From: Panulirus ornatus | Taxonomy: Eukaryota; Arthropoda; Malacostraca; Decapoda; Palinuridae | Assembly (NCBI RefSeq): GCF_036320965.1 | Contig: NC_092289.1 | Coordinates: 22,333,278 to 22,397,277, forward strand | Length of the DNA stretch: 64,000 nt | Direction of reading: 5' to 3' | Part shown: positions 53,901-56,066 of the stretch, in pieces | How the letters are laid out: each line of letters opens with the position of its first letter | Position numbering within the stretch: the first letter of the stretch is position 1 | Notes under the pieces: model-generated | What the model was told of the DNA's origin: nothing | The model's database searches: none | Seen by the model: only the letters and a program-made list of their open reading frames with translations | Translations under genes and position numbers: made by a program

Positions 53901-56066
53901 TCTTCTTAAGGAGATTAGATTAATTTTTATGAAATTTATTTTTCAGCATGCATTTAATCACTTGGCGTTATTCTTCCATGATGAGCATGGAGGAAATATT
54001 ATTGGTGTTGTATGGAAACCACAGGCACTCGTACCACAGGAAGTGAAGGTTAGACTTAATGTTTTCCAGAGTAAATTTCCATAAGAGGTGAATGTCTGCC
54101 TTTGATCCAAGCCATGTAAATGTCTGCAGGACAAACTGTAAGAAAACTTCCTGTTTCCATTCATATTCAGAATATTTTCAGAGGTGCCATTTTTGTTCTT
54201 AATGCAGATTTTTTCCTCCTTTTTATTATCTTCTTTCTTTCATACTTGTTTGCCATTCCCACATTTGCTCACATCTCTTCTCTAGCTTTCATCTGTAATG
54301 CACCAAAACCACAGCCTCCTATCCATAATCAGGCCTCACAGACCTTTTTATGGTTTCCCTCAGCTGCTTCATGTGCCTTGGTTGTCAGCTGATAGCTCAT
54401 TACCCCTTCAATACATTACTCCAATTCACTGTCATGTGCACGCCTTTCACCTTCCTGCATGTTTAGGTCCTGAGCACTCCATCCTTCCATTTCTATTTCA
54501 GTCTCTCCCCTTCTCCGTGACCCTCCACTTCTGACACATATATCTTCTTTGTCAACCTCTCCTAGCTCTTATTCTCTTCATATGTCCAGGCACACTTAGC
54601 TTTCTCAACCATATTCTTCTGACCACACCTTTCTTACCTGATCATTACTTACTTGATCAACTCTCCTTACACCACATAGTCATCCTATATTTTATTTCCA
54701 ACACATTCACCCAGTTCTGGACATTCTCATGAATAGCCCATGCCTCACAGCCAAAAAACACACTGGAACTCCTATACCTCCAGACATACCAGTTCTTGCC
54801 TCTGTTTCCACACATTCTTCAATGTGACTTGCTTCAGCTTCTGTGGTTCCATTCGCTGCAGGTTTTCCACCCCGAAGTGTTTAAAACACTTTGCATCCTC
54901 CAGGTTTATTACTCCATGTATCTTCTTTCATTTATACTTGTTTGCTGCTTCATATAAAAAAGCATTCTAAATCCTTTAAATATGAAAATTCCTTGATGCT
55001 TTCATCCACCTCGTCTGTTCCTGGCATTGCCTTGTTAATGTAGGAAATGGCAAACAAGAATAGAAAATATTATTACTCTTAATATAACAATAGTCAAAGG
55101 ATACTAATTATTATACTATCCCAGTGGACAAAATGATGCACAGTCTTGTCAAAGAACCTATCATTTTACAGGAGTCCATCAGACCCCTGCTCCTACTTTG
55201 ATTAGACTACAGTGTTGAAGCTACATGAACCCCATAAAAGTTGTTATGAGATTGTATGATCATTATGTAACCCCTATTATATAATCTCTTGGGGCTCCTG
55301 CAGCTTGATGGTTGTGCTGTGGTCATTAGCAGGGAATGGATTGACCCTTTTGAAATGAGAAGTTCTTTGAAGAAATTTTACTCTGATATACAGCTTCTCT
55401 CAGATGACTCATTTACAAGGCCTTGGTTCTTGACCTTTGTGACTGATACCATGACTAGATTAAATGAAGAAAGTAAAGGAGGGGTGTATGAGAGACTTGA
55501 TATGGCAGGGAATGCAAGGAGAATGAATTGTGGAGTGATAGACTTGTAGGTGGTTCGGGCATGTGGAAAGAATGCAAGATGGGGAGTTTGCAAGGAGAGT
55601 GTTATGACAATACAGTTAAAGGGGTTGGTGTAAGAGGAAGATCACCTGAGACTTGGGGAAATAGTTTGGAAGAGCACTGGAGGTAGAGAAATGGGAGAAG
55701 AATGCACAGAATGGTGTATGCAAGAGAGGCATGTAAGGACATAGATAAGTGGAGACTCTGCCATGGCCACCCCTTTAATGGGAGCTCCCAGAAGGAACTG
55801 GCATCAAAGATATAGATTAGATACTTCTTTGATGGTGACTTTTCACTTTTGGTGTAACCACAGGTAGGCAGAGTCTGGTAATACCAATCAAGTTGTATGT
55901 ATATTTGAATAACTCTAATGTATTTTGAATGTTCCAGGTGGGTAATATGGAGGGGCAGCAGTTGGTTGGAGTGAAAGAAGTGAAACAGGTGGCCAACGTA
56001 GGAGCAATTCTTTCTGATTTCGATACCATAGGTGCAGGCCTTGTTCACAGTATTGTAACAAAGTAA
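3028..56066 (+). CDS. NOL6: NOL6 / Nrap / Utp22 nucleolar protein, complete 22-exon gene (span incl. introns)
   Basis: The spliced product (1,190 aa) is colinear with animal NOL6 from end to end. NOL6 is the Utp22 homologue of the small-subunit processome; it acts in the nucleolus in 18S pre-rRNA processing, and yeast Utp22 partners with Rrp7 in the UtpC module. Residues about 25-60 form an acidic low-complexity tail. About 74-156 carry the N-terminal helix (NELNTLRETQILYHS). About 187-217 hold a nucleotidyltransferase-like core (VGSFASGT, then VDVMITLP). Later landmarks are RRFQDGSFHEAVLW (ex13), HPSFSGGVRLCKRWV and FVNLNEAFT (ex18), FRPSYDDYDVII (ex20) and HDEHGGNIIGVVWKP (ex21). Exons sum to 3,573 nt; 21 GT-AG introns run from 258 to 8,113 nt. 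No internal stop or phase clash was found, so the gene looks functional. The start (3028 or in-frame 3040) and exon 1 are the least certain parts. Confidence 0.96.
3055..5321 (+). other. NOL6 intron 1, non-repetitive part
   Basis: About 2.3 kb with no transposon I recognise. Short ORFs here (for example 3399-3638 minus, 3789-3998 plus) match nothing and have no splice or start context. Possible home of first-intron regulatory elements; none is demonstrable. Confidence 0.5.
5322..6825 (+). mobile_element. LINE-A copy A4 in NOL6 intron 1
   Basis: 5'-truncated within RT (around the YDRVDRDALW motif) and running to the 3' tail (6780-6825). Multiple frameshifts; the FADD box is lost (FTDF-like near 5610). 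It contains a 63-bp tandem duplication (units 6026-6088 and 6089-6150) and lacks about 25 bp of the LTKRIYVS segment. It ends about 65 bp before exon 2. Confidence 0.9.
6026..6150 (+). repeat. 63-bp tandem duplication inside LINE-A copy A4
   Basis: The segment beginning ggaaat(t/g)aaatgttt is present twice with a few mismatches. No other copy here has the duplication, so it arose in this copy after or during insertion. Confidence 0.85.
6889..7080 (+). CDS. NOL6: NOL6 coding exon 2, acidic N-terminal region
   Basis: 64 codons, phase 0 to 0, acceptor ttgcag and donor gtgaat. It is very acidic (SDLEDDLMSDLDSSQEDEE and further D/E), like the disordered leader of many nucleolar proteins. The acceptor lies only about 65 bp after the end of LINE copy A4. 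Confidence 0.88.
7081..8217 (+). other. NOL6 intron 2
   Basis: 1,137 nt with no recognisable transposon, tandem repeat or RNA gene. Confidence 0.6.
8218..8349 (+). CDS. NOL6: NOL6 coding exon 3
   Basis: 44 codons, phase 0 to 0, acceptor ttgaaag, donor gtatga. A basic stretch (KQVKSSKIQKKN) may serve nuclear or nucleolar targeting. It leads into NELNTLRETQILYHSNIF, the first block clearly alignable with vertebrate NOL6 (EELNRLRETEILFHS). Confidence 0.93.
8368..8465 (-). mobile_element. LINE-A copy A5, small antisense fragment in intron 3
   Basis: The minus strand reads a degraded MDVLE-x-LRT-VC-V stretch of the LINE-A C-terminus. It starts fewer than 20 bp after the exon 3 donor, so intron 3 is partly LINE from its first bases. 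Confidence 0.7.
8821..8937 (+). CDS. NOL6: NOL6 coding exon 4
   Basis: 39 codons, phase 0 to 0. MEEVLMEVSMKDK continues the helix begun in exon 3 (vertebrate VEELLKEVRLSEKK). Acceptor ttgatcag; the donor gtcaga is weaker than most in this gene. Confidence 0.92.
8938..9483 (+). other. NOL6 intron 4, 5' non-repetitive part
   Basis: About 545 bp with no recognisable element before LINE copy A6. Confidence 0.5.
9484..10752 (+). mobile_element. LINE-A copy A6 in intron 4
   Basis: From the FMDLEKAYDRV region to the start of the 3'UTR. FADDTALVAELSEKL is readable at about 9814-9860, with frameshifts after it. It is cut at 10752, where A7 begins with linker sequence. Moderately old. Confidence 0.9.
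10753..12157 (+). mobile_element. LINE-A copy A7, near-intact linker plus RT
   Basis: One of the youngest copies. Open frames 10791-11162, 11152-11700 and 11701-12159 cover the linker (EKREAFGRFLQGKN), KAAGLDGIAVEFIKKGG, NYRGISLL, FMDLEKAYDRVDR, RQGCVMSPWLF and FADDTALVAD. Defects are few: a frameshift at about 11150 and one TAG at 11698-11700. It stops after CFRYLG and is joined to an inverted 3' piece (A8). Confidence 0.93.
12158..12545 (-). mobile_element. LINE-A copy A8, inverted 3' part
   Basis: The minus strand carries the end of the ORF (GHMERM to QEGERRARN) and the proximal 3'UTR. It abuts A7 head-on and lacks the segment between RYLG and GHMERM. Either a separate insertion or an inversion inside the A7 element. 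Confidence 0.85.
12546..12660 (+). repeat. Fam-B short element B1 (3' half)
   Basis: Reads gggaacagagaaggggacc, then aagtgaggattttc, ggctcagtcttctgttctta and the LINE-A-type tail acgctacctcgctaatgtgg, ending in an A-run. This is the 3' half of the about 220-bp family seen complete at 36.3 and 36.6 kb. Confidence 0.8.
12775..12990 (+). repeat. Fam-F repeat, copy 1
   Basis: Opens with gaggccaggccttaa and a purine-rich body (taaaaagggctgaagagatt). A second copy with the same opening is at 46545-46700. No coding content is recognised. Confidence 0.5.
13013..13126 (+). repeat. 57-bp perfect tandem duplication in intron 4
   Basis: Two adjacent copies of a 57-bp unit (aatatagtggcttctgagca onward; units start at 13013 and 13070) with no mismatch that I can see. 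It contains no transposon sequence. Confidence 0.92.
13127..13606 (+). other. NOL6 intron 4, 3' part
   Basis: About 480 bp of unassigned sequence up to the exon 5 acceptor. Confidence 0.5.
13607..13789 (+). CDS. NOL6: NOL6 coding exon 5, nucleotidyltransferase-like core
   Basis: 61 codons, phase 0 to 0. Carries APTDVSFVGSFASGT followed by VDVMITLPK, matching vertebrate VQVVGSYLLGT and VDVALTMP. This is the Gly-Ser plus Asp part of a nucleotidyltransferase fold, with only the first Asp of the usual D-x-D pair. The acceptor tctcaacag at 13606 was preferred over the tag at 13574, which would break phase. Confidence 0.95.
14048..14206 (+). CDS. NOL6: NOL6 coding exon 6
   Basis: 53 codons, phase 0 to 0. 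DWRNGSWLTKRTRYLEWLA aligns with the vertebrate NQRYFRKRALYLAHLA block. Acceptor gaattag, donor gtatgt. The short ORF around it is closed by a tag that is itself the acceptor. Confidence 0.92.
14525..14810 (+). repeat. Fam-D repeat, copy 1 (intron 6)
   Basis: About 285 bp starting gttggtaagcagccaacgac and containing gttgtcaagttgcatccctc and catacaatctctccttgt. It matches 44215-44462 (interrupted by LINE copy A20) and a short piece at 53783-53862. Origin not recognised. Confidence 0.8.
15345..15425 (+). mobile_element. Solo LINE-A 3' tail (intron 6)
   Basis: Only the last about 70 nt of LINE-A are present (gggccattctttcgtctgtt, cgctaacgtgggagacagcg, acaaagcaaaataaataa). An extreme 5' truncation. 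It lies about 45 bp before the exon 7 acceptor. Confidence 0.85.
15470..15614 (+). CDS. NOL6: NOL6 coding exon 7
   Basis: 145 nt, phase 0 to 1. WKVNLFPVPPSESFKVSRF and LQPKWYFANDTVE match the vertebrate RLHPCPPPDFFRPCRL and YNTWVLQDTVLE region. Acceptor tttatag, donor gtatga. Confidence 0.94.
16435..17640 (-). mobile_element. Old non-LTR retrotransposon with YVDD box (intron 7)
   Basis: The minus strand reads, in order, RSRLDIRKYSFTQRTVETWN (17388-17624; the LDIRKYSFxxRTVxxWN type end of a LINE ORF), then FLKWQHQIAHF, GLLCFLILITDAL, WKYVDDSIYV (RT catalytic YVDD) and HTKTVMM (16807-17199), then FILSKLTYASLVWS and LQRVQKLVNTTILGPSY (16469-16774). That is an RT palm and thumb of a family unrelated to LINE-A. 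The tail-like segment lies at higher coordinates, so two elements may be joined. Heavily decayed. Confidence 0.8.
17641..18440 (-). mobile_element. Probable continuation of old LINE sequence (intron 7)
   Basis: Contiguous with the element above and lacking plus-strand features. The minus strand shows fragments in several frames, consistent with the endonuclease/RT region of a decayed LINE, but no motif is decisive. Confidence 0.4.
18550..19795 (-). mobile_element. LINE-A copy A9, antisense (intron 7)
   Basis: On the minus strand from the RT region near FADD (about 19760) through NGEKLEEVKC (19384-19611) and the C-terminus, 3'UTR with CA/TA tract (18660-18790) and terminal tail (18590-18640). 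5'-truncated with scattered stops; intermediate age. Confidence 0.9.
19796..21270 (+). other. NOL6 intron 7, 3' part
   Basis: About 1.5 kb of AT-rich sequence with no element, RNA gene or tandem repeat I can name. Confidence 0.5.
21271..21434 (+). CDS. NOL6: NOL6 coding exon 8
   Basis: 164 nt, phase 1 to 0. ATPQYNWACAVDVVMQEH and then GIKLIKIWLSQRGLDK match the vertebrate PRYNTWVLQDTVLE and GVALLKVWLRQRELDK blocks. Acceptor gaatag, donor gttagt. Intron 7 before it is 5.7 kb and holds two old LINEs. Confidence 0.96.
21435..22408 (+). other. NOL6 intron 8
   Basis: 974 nt without a recognisable element. ORFs such as 21315-21659 are read-through from exon 8. A long pyrimidine tract precedes the exon 9 acceptor. 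Confidence 0.6.
22409..22529 (+). CDS. NOL6: NOL6 coding exon 9
   Basis: 121 nt, phase 0 to 1. FSGHMVTLFVIHLLQKNKI and MSAYQVFRNVIVAL match vertebrate FTGFLVSMLVVFLVSTRKI and MSGYQVLRSVLQFL. Acceptor ttttccag, donor gtaagt. Confidence 0.96.
22802..22962 (+). CDS. NOL6: NOL6 coding exon 10
   Basis: 161 nt, phase 1 to 0. FHKLYEVVFIDPSGFMNI matches vertebrate FHQAFSVVFLDSSGLLNL. Donor gtaagt opens the longest intron (8,113 nt), filled mostly by LINE copies A10-A13. Confidence 0.95.
23458..23512 (+). mobile_element. Solo LINE-A/fam-B tail (intron 10)
   Basis: Reads acgctacctcgctaatgcag, then gaaatagcgaatagtatg and a run of A. This is the 'GAAATGGCGA' tail subtype, as in fam-B. Confidence 0.8.
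23598..24852 (+). mobile_element. LINE-A copy A10 (intron 10)
   Basis: Begins at RQGCVMSPWLFNLFMDE, keeps a mutated FTDDTVLVAD and runs through the ORF end and most of the 3'UTR (24600-24850). Frameshifts near 23955, 24115 and 24300. It abuts A11. Confidence 0.9.
24876..27256 (+). mobile_element. LINE-A copy A11, endonuclease C-term to ORF end (intron 10)
   Basis: Starts in the endonuclease (YVSRRDGQRALLDY region) with MSDHCLVEAKVKI, then the linker, KAAGLDGFAVEFIK (frame 25504-26184), RT motifs and the full C-terminal region to near 27256. Several frameshifts (25170, 25490, 26184, 26465, 26745). It ends at an AT repeat and faces the inverted copy A12. Confidence 0.92.
27264..28110 (-). mobile_element. 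LINE-A copy A12, antisense, high quality (intron 10)
   Basis: Minus-strand ORF 27473-28084 (203 aa) is uninterrupted from SLNGEKLEEVKCFRYLG to NWSDVVYRG. The terminal tail is at 27286-27345. The middle of the 3'UTR (about 300 bp) is missing at about 27413. The 5' end fades into the (TA)n run. Confidence 0.93.
28111..28176. repeat. (TA)33 microsatellite between opposed LINE copies
   Basis: 66 nt of pure TA between the 5' ends of A12 (minus) and A13 (plus). Confidence 0.97.
28177..30726 (+). mobile_element. LINE-A copy A13, nearly intact endonuclease-RT
   Basis: Best-preserved long copy. ORF 28200-29477 (425 aa) holds endonuclease motifs GDLNAKV (28266) and SDH (28551-28559) plus the linker. 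ORF 29449-30216 holds NFRGISLL, FMDLEKAYDRV (29695), RQGCVMSPWLF and FADD (30019-30030). ORF 30188-30793 holds RYLGVDLAADG to QEG. Only two indels break it: an extra A near 29447 and a short deletion near 30210. The endonuclease N-terminus and 5'UTR are absent, and the 3'UTR is replaced at 30726 by a short tail of another subtype. The RT motif layout resembles the RTE/BovB group; clade not tested. Confidence 0.95.
30727..30800 (+). mobile_element. LINE-A/fam-B type terminal tail fused to A13
   Basis: gccattcttcgtatgttttc, then cctcgctgatgcgggaaatg and an AATGAATAAA-type end. This subtype-2 tail joins directly to the A13 ORF end (QEG), skipping about 550 bp of the usual 3'UTR. Confidence 0.82.
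31076..31197 (+). CDS. NOL6: NOL6 coding exon 11
   Basis: 122 nt, phase 0 to 2. VKHEAQLALSFLDSTAADSF matches vertebrate VQHEARLSMMLLDSRADDGF. Acceptor tctctag, donor gtaagt, only about 275 bp after the LINE-A tail remnant at 30727. Confidence 0.94.
31250..31980 (+). mobile_element. LINE-A copy A14, ancient (intron 11)
   Basis: Decayed C-terminal RT and early 3'UTR: ggaaccatggggactgaagt (31300), gggtatcaaggcctgaacat (31775), gaggcttggttgtggatggt (31920). A fam-C piece interrupts it at about 31445-31535. Confidence 0.75.
31445..31535 (+). repeat. Fam-C 3' end inside A14
   Basis: aaggctcctagtggccactc ... gagagatagatag, matching other fam-C 3' ends. It is younger than the A14 it interrupts. Confidence 0.6.
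31985..33844 (+). other. NOL6 intron 11, 3' part
   Basis: About 1.85 kb mostly unassigned. Contains a T-run at 32378-32395 and a (GA)n block, but no other named element. Confidence 0.5.
32839..32900. repeat. (GA)31 microsatellite
   Basis: 62 nt of pure GA in intron 11. GA arrays of this length can bind GAGA-type factors in arthropods; here it may equally be a neutral microsatellite. Confidence 0.97.
33845..34118 (+). CDS. NOL6: NOL6 coding exon 12
   Basis: 274 nt, phase 2 to 0, the longest exon. MIKILRDGLGERASLLVP matches vertebrate LTTLLEQGLGARLNLLA; SPPKHEILLVVGLVLDP matches DPPKHKDSGTLTLGLLL. Acceptor tttttag, donor gtaaga. Confidence 0.95.
34222..34340 (+). repeat. Fam-B element B2 (5' half) joined to LINE-A copy A15
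   Basis: aggtgagaaagaatacttcc, then cgtgttgtagaaggcgatta and tcctccctcttgtttttact. It is the 5' half of fam-B and is followed directly by LINE-A RT sequence. Confidence 0.8.
34342..35400 (+). mobile_element. LINE-A copy A15 (intron 12)
   Basis: From the VNW/SLNGEKLEEVKCFRYLG region (34403-34609 open) to the 3' tail at 35336-35398. Stops and a deletion around 34815. The tail is the GAAATGGCGA-like subtype (gcagaaaatgacgatcaagt). Confidence 0.9.
35468..35665 (-). mobile_element. LINE-A copy A16, antisense RT fragment
   Basis: The minus strand reads the GKLYGRVL ... EEQCGFRSGRGCVDQVFALK region with changes. About 200 bp, flush against A15. Confidence 0.82.
35969..36237 (+). CDS. NOL6: NOL6 coding exon 13
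   Basis: 269 nt, phase 0 to 2. Contains the best-conserved NOL6 signature: FKVFWGEHCSLRRFQDGS then FHEAVLW, and RRLIPGTICKYLL (vertebrate FRQFWGSRSELRRFQDGAIREAVVW and KRLIPHQVVTHLL). Acceptor tttcag, donor gtaagg. Confidence 0.97.
36271..36492 (-). mobile_element. Fam-B element B3, complete, antisense (intron 13)
   Basis: Complete about 222-bp unit. On the minus strand it starts ggggataggggataaagaat, has cgtaaagggcgactaaaagg, gaacagagaagggggccaag, aaggctcagtcctc, tail actgcctcgctgatacgg and a short A-rich end. It has no ORF. Its 5' part is homologous to the LINE-A 5'UTR seen at 49690-49800, and its 3' part to LINE-A tails. Confidence 0.85.
36583..36765 (+). mobile_element. Fam-B element B4, sense, with internal hairpin (intron 13)
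   Basis: Same family as B3 in opposite orientation, 90 bp away. Starts caggggataggggagaaaga and ends ctaacgtgggaaatggcgat plus an A-run. In the middle, the usual ctaaaagggga segment is replaced by a foldback (36621-36661). Confidence 0.85.
36621..36661. repeat. 19-bp hairpin within B4
   Basis: Arms ctgcatgtcgtagaaggcg and cgccttctaagacatgcag pair at 18 of 19 positions with a 3-nt loop (aca). One arm is normal fam-B sequence; the other is an inverted copy of it. Confidence 0.93.
36766..37889 (+). other. NOL6 intron 13, unassigned stretch
   Basis: About 1.1 kb, T-rich, with no element I can name. Confidence 0.5.
37890..37975 (+). mobile_element. Solo LINE-A/fam-B tail, subtype 2 (intron 13)
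   Basis: gggacattcttcatctgttt, tgctgaagcaggaaatggca, then atcaagtataatgaataaaa. 3' tail only. Confidence 0.82.
38385..38460 (-). repeat. LINE-A 5'UTR-type fragment, antisense
   Basis: The minus strand reads gggctagaaaccctcccctc, then cttgtattctaactttctaa and aaggggaaacag. It is closer to the LINE-A 5'UTR in A21 than to fam-B proper. It lies about 40 bp before the exon 14 acceptor. Confidence 0.65.
38500..38674 (+). CDS. NOL6: NOL6 coding exon 14
   Basis: 175 nt, phase 2 to 0. TGEEATVSAIQAFDSLSRKL and DLPLKIAAILP match vertebrate TGEEALVAAVRCYDDLSRLL and GLPLTVSAVQG. VFPPLAK is also shared. Acceptor ctttatag, donor gtaaga. Confidence 0.96.
38675..39469 (+). other. NOL6 intron 14
   Basis: 795 nt without a recognisable element. 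Confidence 0.6.
39470..39548 (+). CDS. NOL6: NOL6 coding exon 15
   Basis: 79 nt, phase 0 to 1. Little conservation inside (GNGGHYQVFCHAME), but phase fits both neighbours exactly and the acceptor gtttttcag is strong. It aligns with the vertebrate PAYVEPMTVVCHLE segment. Confidence 0.87.
39549..40139 (+). other. NOL6 intron 15, 5' part
   Basis: About 590 bp without a recognisable element. Confidence 0.5.
40140..41170 (+). mobile_element. LINE-A copy A17, ancient (intron 15)
   Basis: Decayed copy with a large deletion: an endonuclease-like stretch near 40250-40400, then caggtgtttgctttgaagaa (40648; RT) through aatatggaaaaaagcaagg (41117; the NVNKSKV region). Many frameshifts and no 3' tail. 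Confidence 0.75.
41505..41656 (+). CDS. NOL6: NOL6 coding exon 16
   Basis: 152 nt, phase 1 to 0. LEISGKWPDDLAAIQAVKAE matches vertebrate LEGSGQWPQDAEAVQRVRAA. Acceptor tttttacag; the donor gtattg is weak, so a somewhat different 3' end is possible, though phase 0 into exon 17 supports it. Confidence 0.92.
41815..43288 (+). mobile_element. LINE-A copy A18, ancient RT to 3' end of ORF (intron 16)
   Basis: Starts at the VKALLKMxxGKTAGLDDIEVEFLKK region (41885-41960) and runs through diverged RT motifs to the ORF end (ggcctgcatatgtaggaggg at 43205). FADD is not preserved (tttgctgagtac). Confidence 0.82.
43289..43985 (+). mobile_element. LINE-A copy A19, ancient endonuclease-linker (intron 16)
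   Basis: Begins ggttggatgtctgattactt (the GGMSDH region) and runs through the linker to about the start of RT. Placed directly after A18. Heavily decayed. Confidence 0.78.
44215..44462 (+). repeat. Fam-D repeat, copy 2, 5' part (interrupted by LINE)
   Basis: Same order as copy 1: gataggcagccaccaactag, gttgtcaagttgcactccag, acatacaatctctccttgtc. Its continuation resumes at 45870 after LINE copy A20. Confidence 0.82.
44479..45869 (+). mobile_element. LINE-A copy A20, young, with target-site duplication
   Basis: 5'-truncated at NVGLRQGCVMSPWLF; ORF 44431-44916 keeps FADDTALVAD. One base lost near 44913 and a TGA at 45116 break the frame. The full 3'UTR and terminal tail (45788-45869) end in AAATA repeats. 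The 11-mer aacactcacac flanks it (44452-44462 and 45870-45880), with about 16 nt of filler at the 5' junction. Target-primed insertion into fam-D. Confidence 0.95.
45870..46020 (+). repeat. Fam-D remainder followed by a fam-C 3' end
   Basis: 45870-45910 continues fam-D (acactcacac ... ataactcaagat, as at 14790-14808 in copy 1). From about 45925 the sequence becomes fam-C (cactggagttcaccagtttt ... agaggtatagatagattg). Confidence 0.7.
46306..46469 (+). CDS. NOL6: NOL6 coding exon 17
   Basis: 164 nt, phase 0 to 2. EGYIFRVRVCYRREIYLRRL matches vertebrate DGFVFRIRVAYQREPQILKE; IIPRFTSALA matches LPLLTSALH. Acceptor tttttag, donor gtgaaa. Confidence 0.95.
46545..46700 (+). repeat. Fam-F repeat, copy 2 (intron 17)
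   Basis: Starts caaggccaggccttgaatga and has a purine-rich body, as at 12775. Confidence 0.5.
46895..47040 (+). repeat. Fam-G direct repeat, first copy (intron 17)
   Basis: Reads gtatgactgcaagggactgg, aaatgttcatttgttccc and taaagaaatattaagtag. The same order recurs at 47632-47765. Confidence 0.75.
47055..47242 (-). mobile_element. Fam-B element B6, antisense, old (intron 17)
   Basis: The minus strand shows the fam-B order with many changes: caggagagaaagcatac at the 5' end, tgttgtaggagattaaaggg, then caaaggctcagtcatctact. The tail is poorly kept. Confidence 0.65.
47632..47765 (+). repeat. Fam-G direct repeat, second copy (intron 17)
   Basis: gcatgactgcaagagatttg, aaatgttcatttgttcct and agagatattaagtagg, about 740 bp after the first copy. 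Confidence 0.75.
47868..48050 (-). repeat. Fam-C 3' end, antisense (intron 17)
   Basis: The reverse complement ends ccatggccacctccttgaga ... cagagatatagatagataa. It matches 62090-62300 in the other orientation over about 180 bp. Confidence 0.8.
48051..48914 (+). other. NOL6 intron 17, 3' part
   Basis: About 860 bp unassigned. Includes loose repeats of taatgt/ttaccta (48050-48190) and a short inverted pair around 48625-48680 (ttggcagatacttgg / gtatctgccagg). Confidence 0.5.
48915..49165 (+). CDS. NOL6: NOL6 coding exon 18
   Basis: 251 nt, phase 2 to 1. HPSFSGGVRLCKRWVGSQLL, PYTSPHTPHVAFLRFLHLL and DWKTTPIFVNLNEAFT are almost residue-for-residue the vertebrate NOL6 blocks. Acceptor cattag, donor gtacgg. 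Confidence 0.97.
49345..49689 (+). mobile_element. CR1-like LINE, ancient ORF2 C-terminus (intron 18)
   Basis: Across broken frames it reads WSPHLKKHNE-like sequence, then EEGNKEGTKI, ELNYKESVEAINLF, ERKNIRADLF, FKTSLTT and a NRGHNMKLSKA-like end. This order (WSPHL, RVQRRATK, LNLFSLxxRRxRGDLI, FN-V) is the conserved C-terminus of CR1/L2 ORF2. Frames change several times, so it is a fossil. Confidence 0.78.
49690..50640 (+). mobile_element. LINE-A copy A21 with 5'UTR and endonuclease N-terminus (intron 18)
   Basis: The only copy in the window that keeps the LINE-A 5' region. 49690-49800 is the 5'UTR (fam-B-like: cttgtattttagtttctaaa, ggaacaggaggagccaagca). Then come an EERNLDILALSEAELK segment (endonuclease motif I area, 49863-49912), GDLNGKVSN (50191) and IDRLAKEMLLDVN with SDH decayed to YHY (about 50475). 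Interrupted and without RT. Confidence 0.88.
50690..51060 (-). mobile_element. LINE-A copy A22, antisense RT fragment
   Basis: Minus strand: EEQCGFKKGRRCVTQVFALK (50739-50921) and the NYRGISLL-equivalent region in poor condition. Lies between two plus-strand fragments. Confidence 0.82.
51100..51650 (+). mobile_element. LINE-A copy A23, C-terminus to tail
   Basis: Begins atgggtatgtttgaaggtat, follows the ORF end to aacatgcaggagggtgtaag (51478) and jumps to a subtype-2 tail (51583-51640: gggccatttcttcatctgtt, gctaacatgggaaacagcaa), with the middle of the 3'UTR missing. Confidence 0.85.
51680..51790 (-). mobile_element. LINE-A copy A24, antisense 3'UTR scrap
   Basis: The plus strand reads cagacaaaggaatggtctca, then aatgcaccaaagccagagtc, like the antisense 3'UTR in A9 and A27. 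Preceded by an old tail. Confidence 0.65.
51795..51860 (-). repeat. Fam-H short repeat, antisense
   Basis: The reverse complement (accacaggcaggcagagtcc) matches the plus strand at 55857-55876 (accacaggtaggcagagtct). About 65 bp; origin unknown. Confidence 0.5.
52133..52392 (+). CDS. NOL6: NOL6 coding exon 19
   Basis: 260 nt, phase 1 to 0. LPHMFLTTPYELRSV and LWTKSSPSVQILYRCKQLAE match vertebrate LPVMVIVTPQDRKNS and VWTQDGPSAQILQQLVVLAA. Acceptor ttattatag, donor gtaata. Confidence 0.96.
52760..52954 (+). CDS. NOL6: NOL6 coding exon 20
   Basis: 65 codons, phase 0 to 0. TIFRPSYDDYDVIIKL and MPVVMFDAAQLYLRELR match vertebrate TVFRPPLDIYDVLIRL and MPVLGYDPPQLYLTQLR. Acceptor ctttttcag type; the donor gtttgt is weak. 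Confidence 0.96.
52955..53946 (+). other. NOL6 intron 20 (with a fam-D scrap at 53783-53862)
   Basis: 992 nt. Mostly unassigned; 53440-53720 has a loose repeated ttcactac pattern. 53783-53862 (tttggcaggcatccactgac ... cacctgccaggtatcatggg) is a third, short fam-D copy. Confidence 0.55.
53947..54048 (+). CDS. NOL6: NOL6 coding exon 21
   Basis: 34 codons, phase 0 to 0. FNHLALFFHDEHGGNIIGVV followed by WKP matches vertebrate FGDLALFFYDQHGGEVIGVLWKP. Acceptor tttttcag, donor gttaga. Confidence 0.97.
54235..54930 (-). mobile_element. LINE-A copy A25, antisense, old (intron 21)
   Basis: Minus strand from the ORF end region back to the VKCFRYLG-equivalent (about 54880), including 3'UTR at 54240-54330. 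Many changes; no open frame over 80 codons. Confidence 0.83.
55005..55065 (+). mobile_element. Solo LINE-A/fam-B tail, subtype 2 (intron 21)
   Basis: cctcgtctgttcctggcatt, then aatgtaggaaatggcaaaca. Decayed. Confidence 0.7.
55100..55310 (+). repeat. Fam-E repeat, copy 1 (intron 21)
   Basis: Shares aggagtccatc, ccctgctcctac, a ttgaag-x-tac/gcaggagcc block and a terminal region with 61610-61760. Related scraps may also be at 51935-52010. Origin unknown. Confidence 0.5.
55440..55820 (+). mobile_element. Second LINE family (fam-C), 3' end with ORF remnant
   Basis: Plus-strand remnants read GGVYERLDMAGNARRMNCGV, a W/CFGHVERM-like stretch, VGVRGRSPETW and then CKDIDKWRLCHGHP, followed by gagctcccagaaggaactgg and gatatagattaga. 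This is a LINE C-terminus (HLERM, RGRP, KWR-L motifs) of a family different from LINE-A. It shows that the short fam-C repeats elsewhere are 3' ends of this LINE. Confidence 0.75.
55848..55900 (+). repeat. Fam-H short repeat near exon 22
   Basis: taaccacaggtaggcagagt plus about 30 nt matching the reverse complement of 51795-51860. Lies 38-90 bp upstream of the exon 22 acceptor. Confidence 0.5.
55938..56066 (+). CDS. NOL6: NOL6 coding exon 22 (last) with stop TAA
   Basis: 43 codons including stop, phase 0. VANVGAILSDFDTIGAGLVH matches the vertebrate VPNVEAILEDFAVLGEGLVQ C-terminus. Acceptor gttccag. A short repeat (fam-H, about 55848-55900) lies just upstream, in the probable branch-point region. 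Confidence 0.95.
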   Translation: MGNMEGQQLVGVKEVKQVANVGAILSDFDTIGAGLVHSIVTK

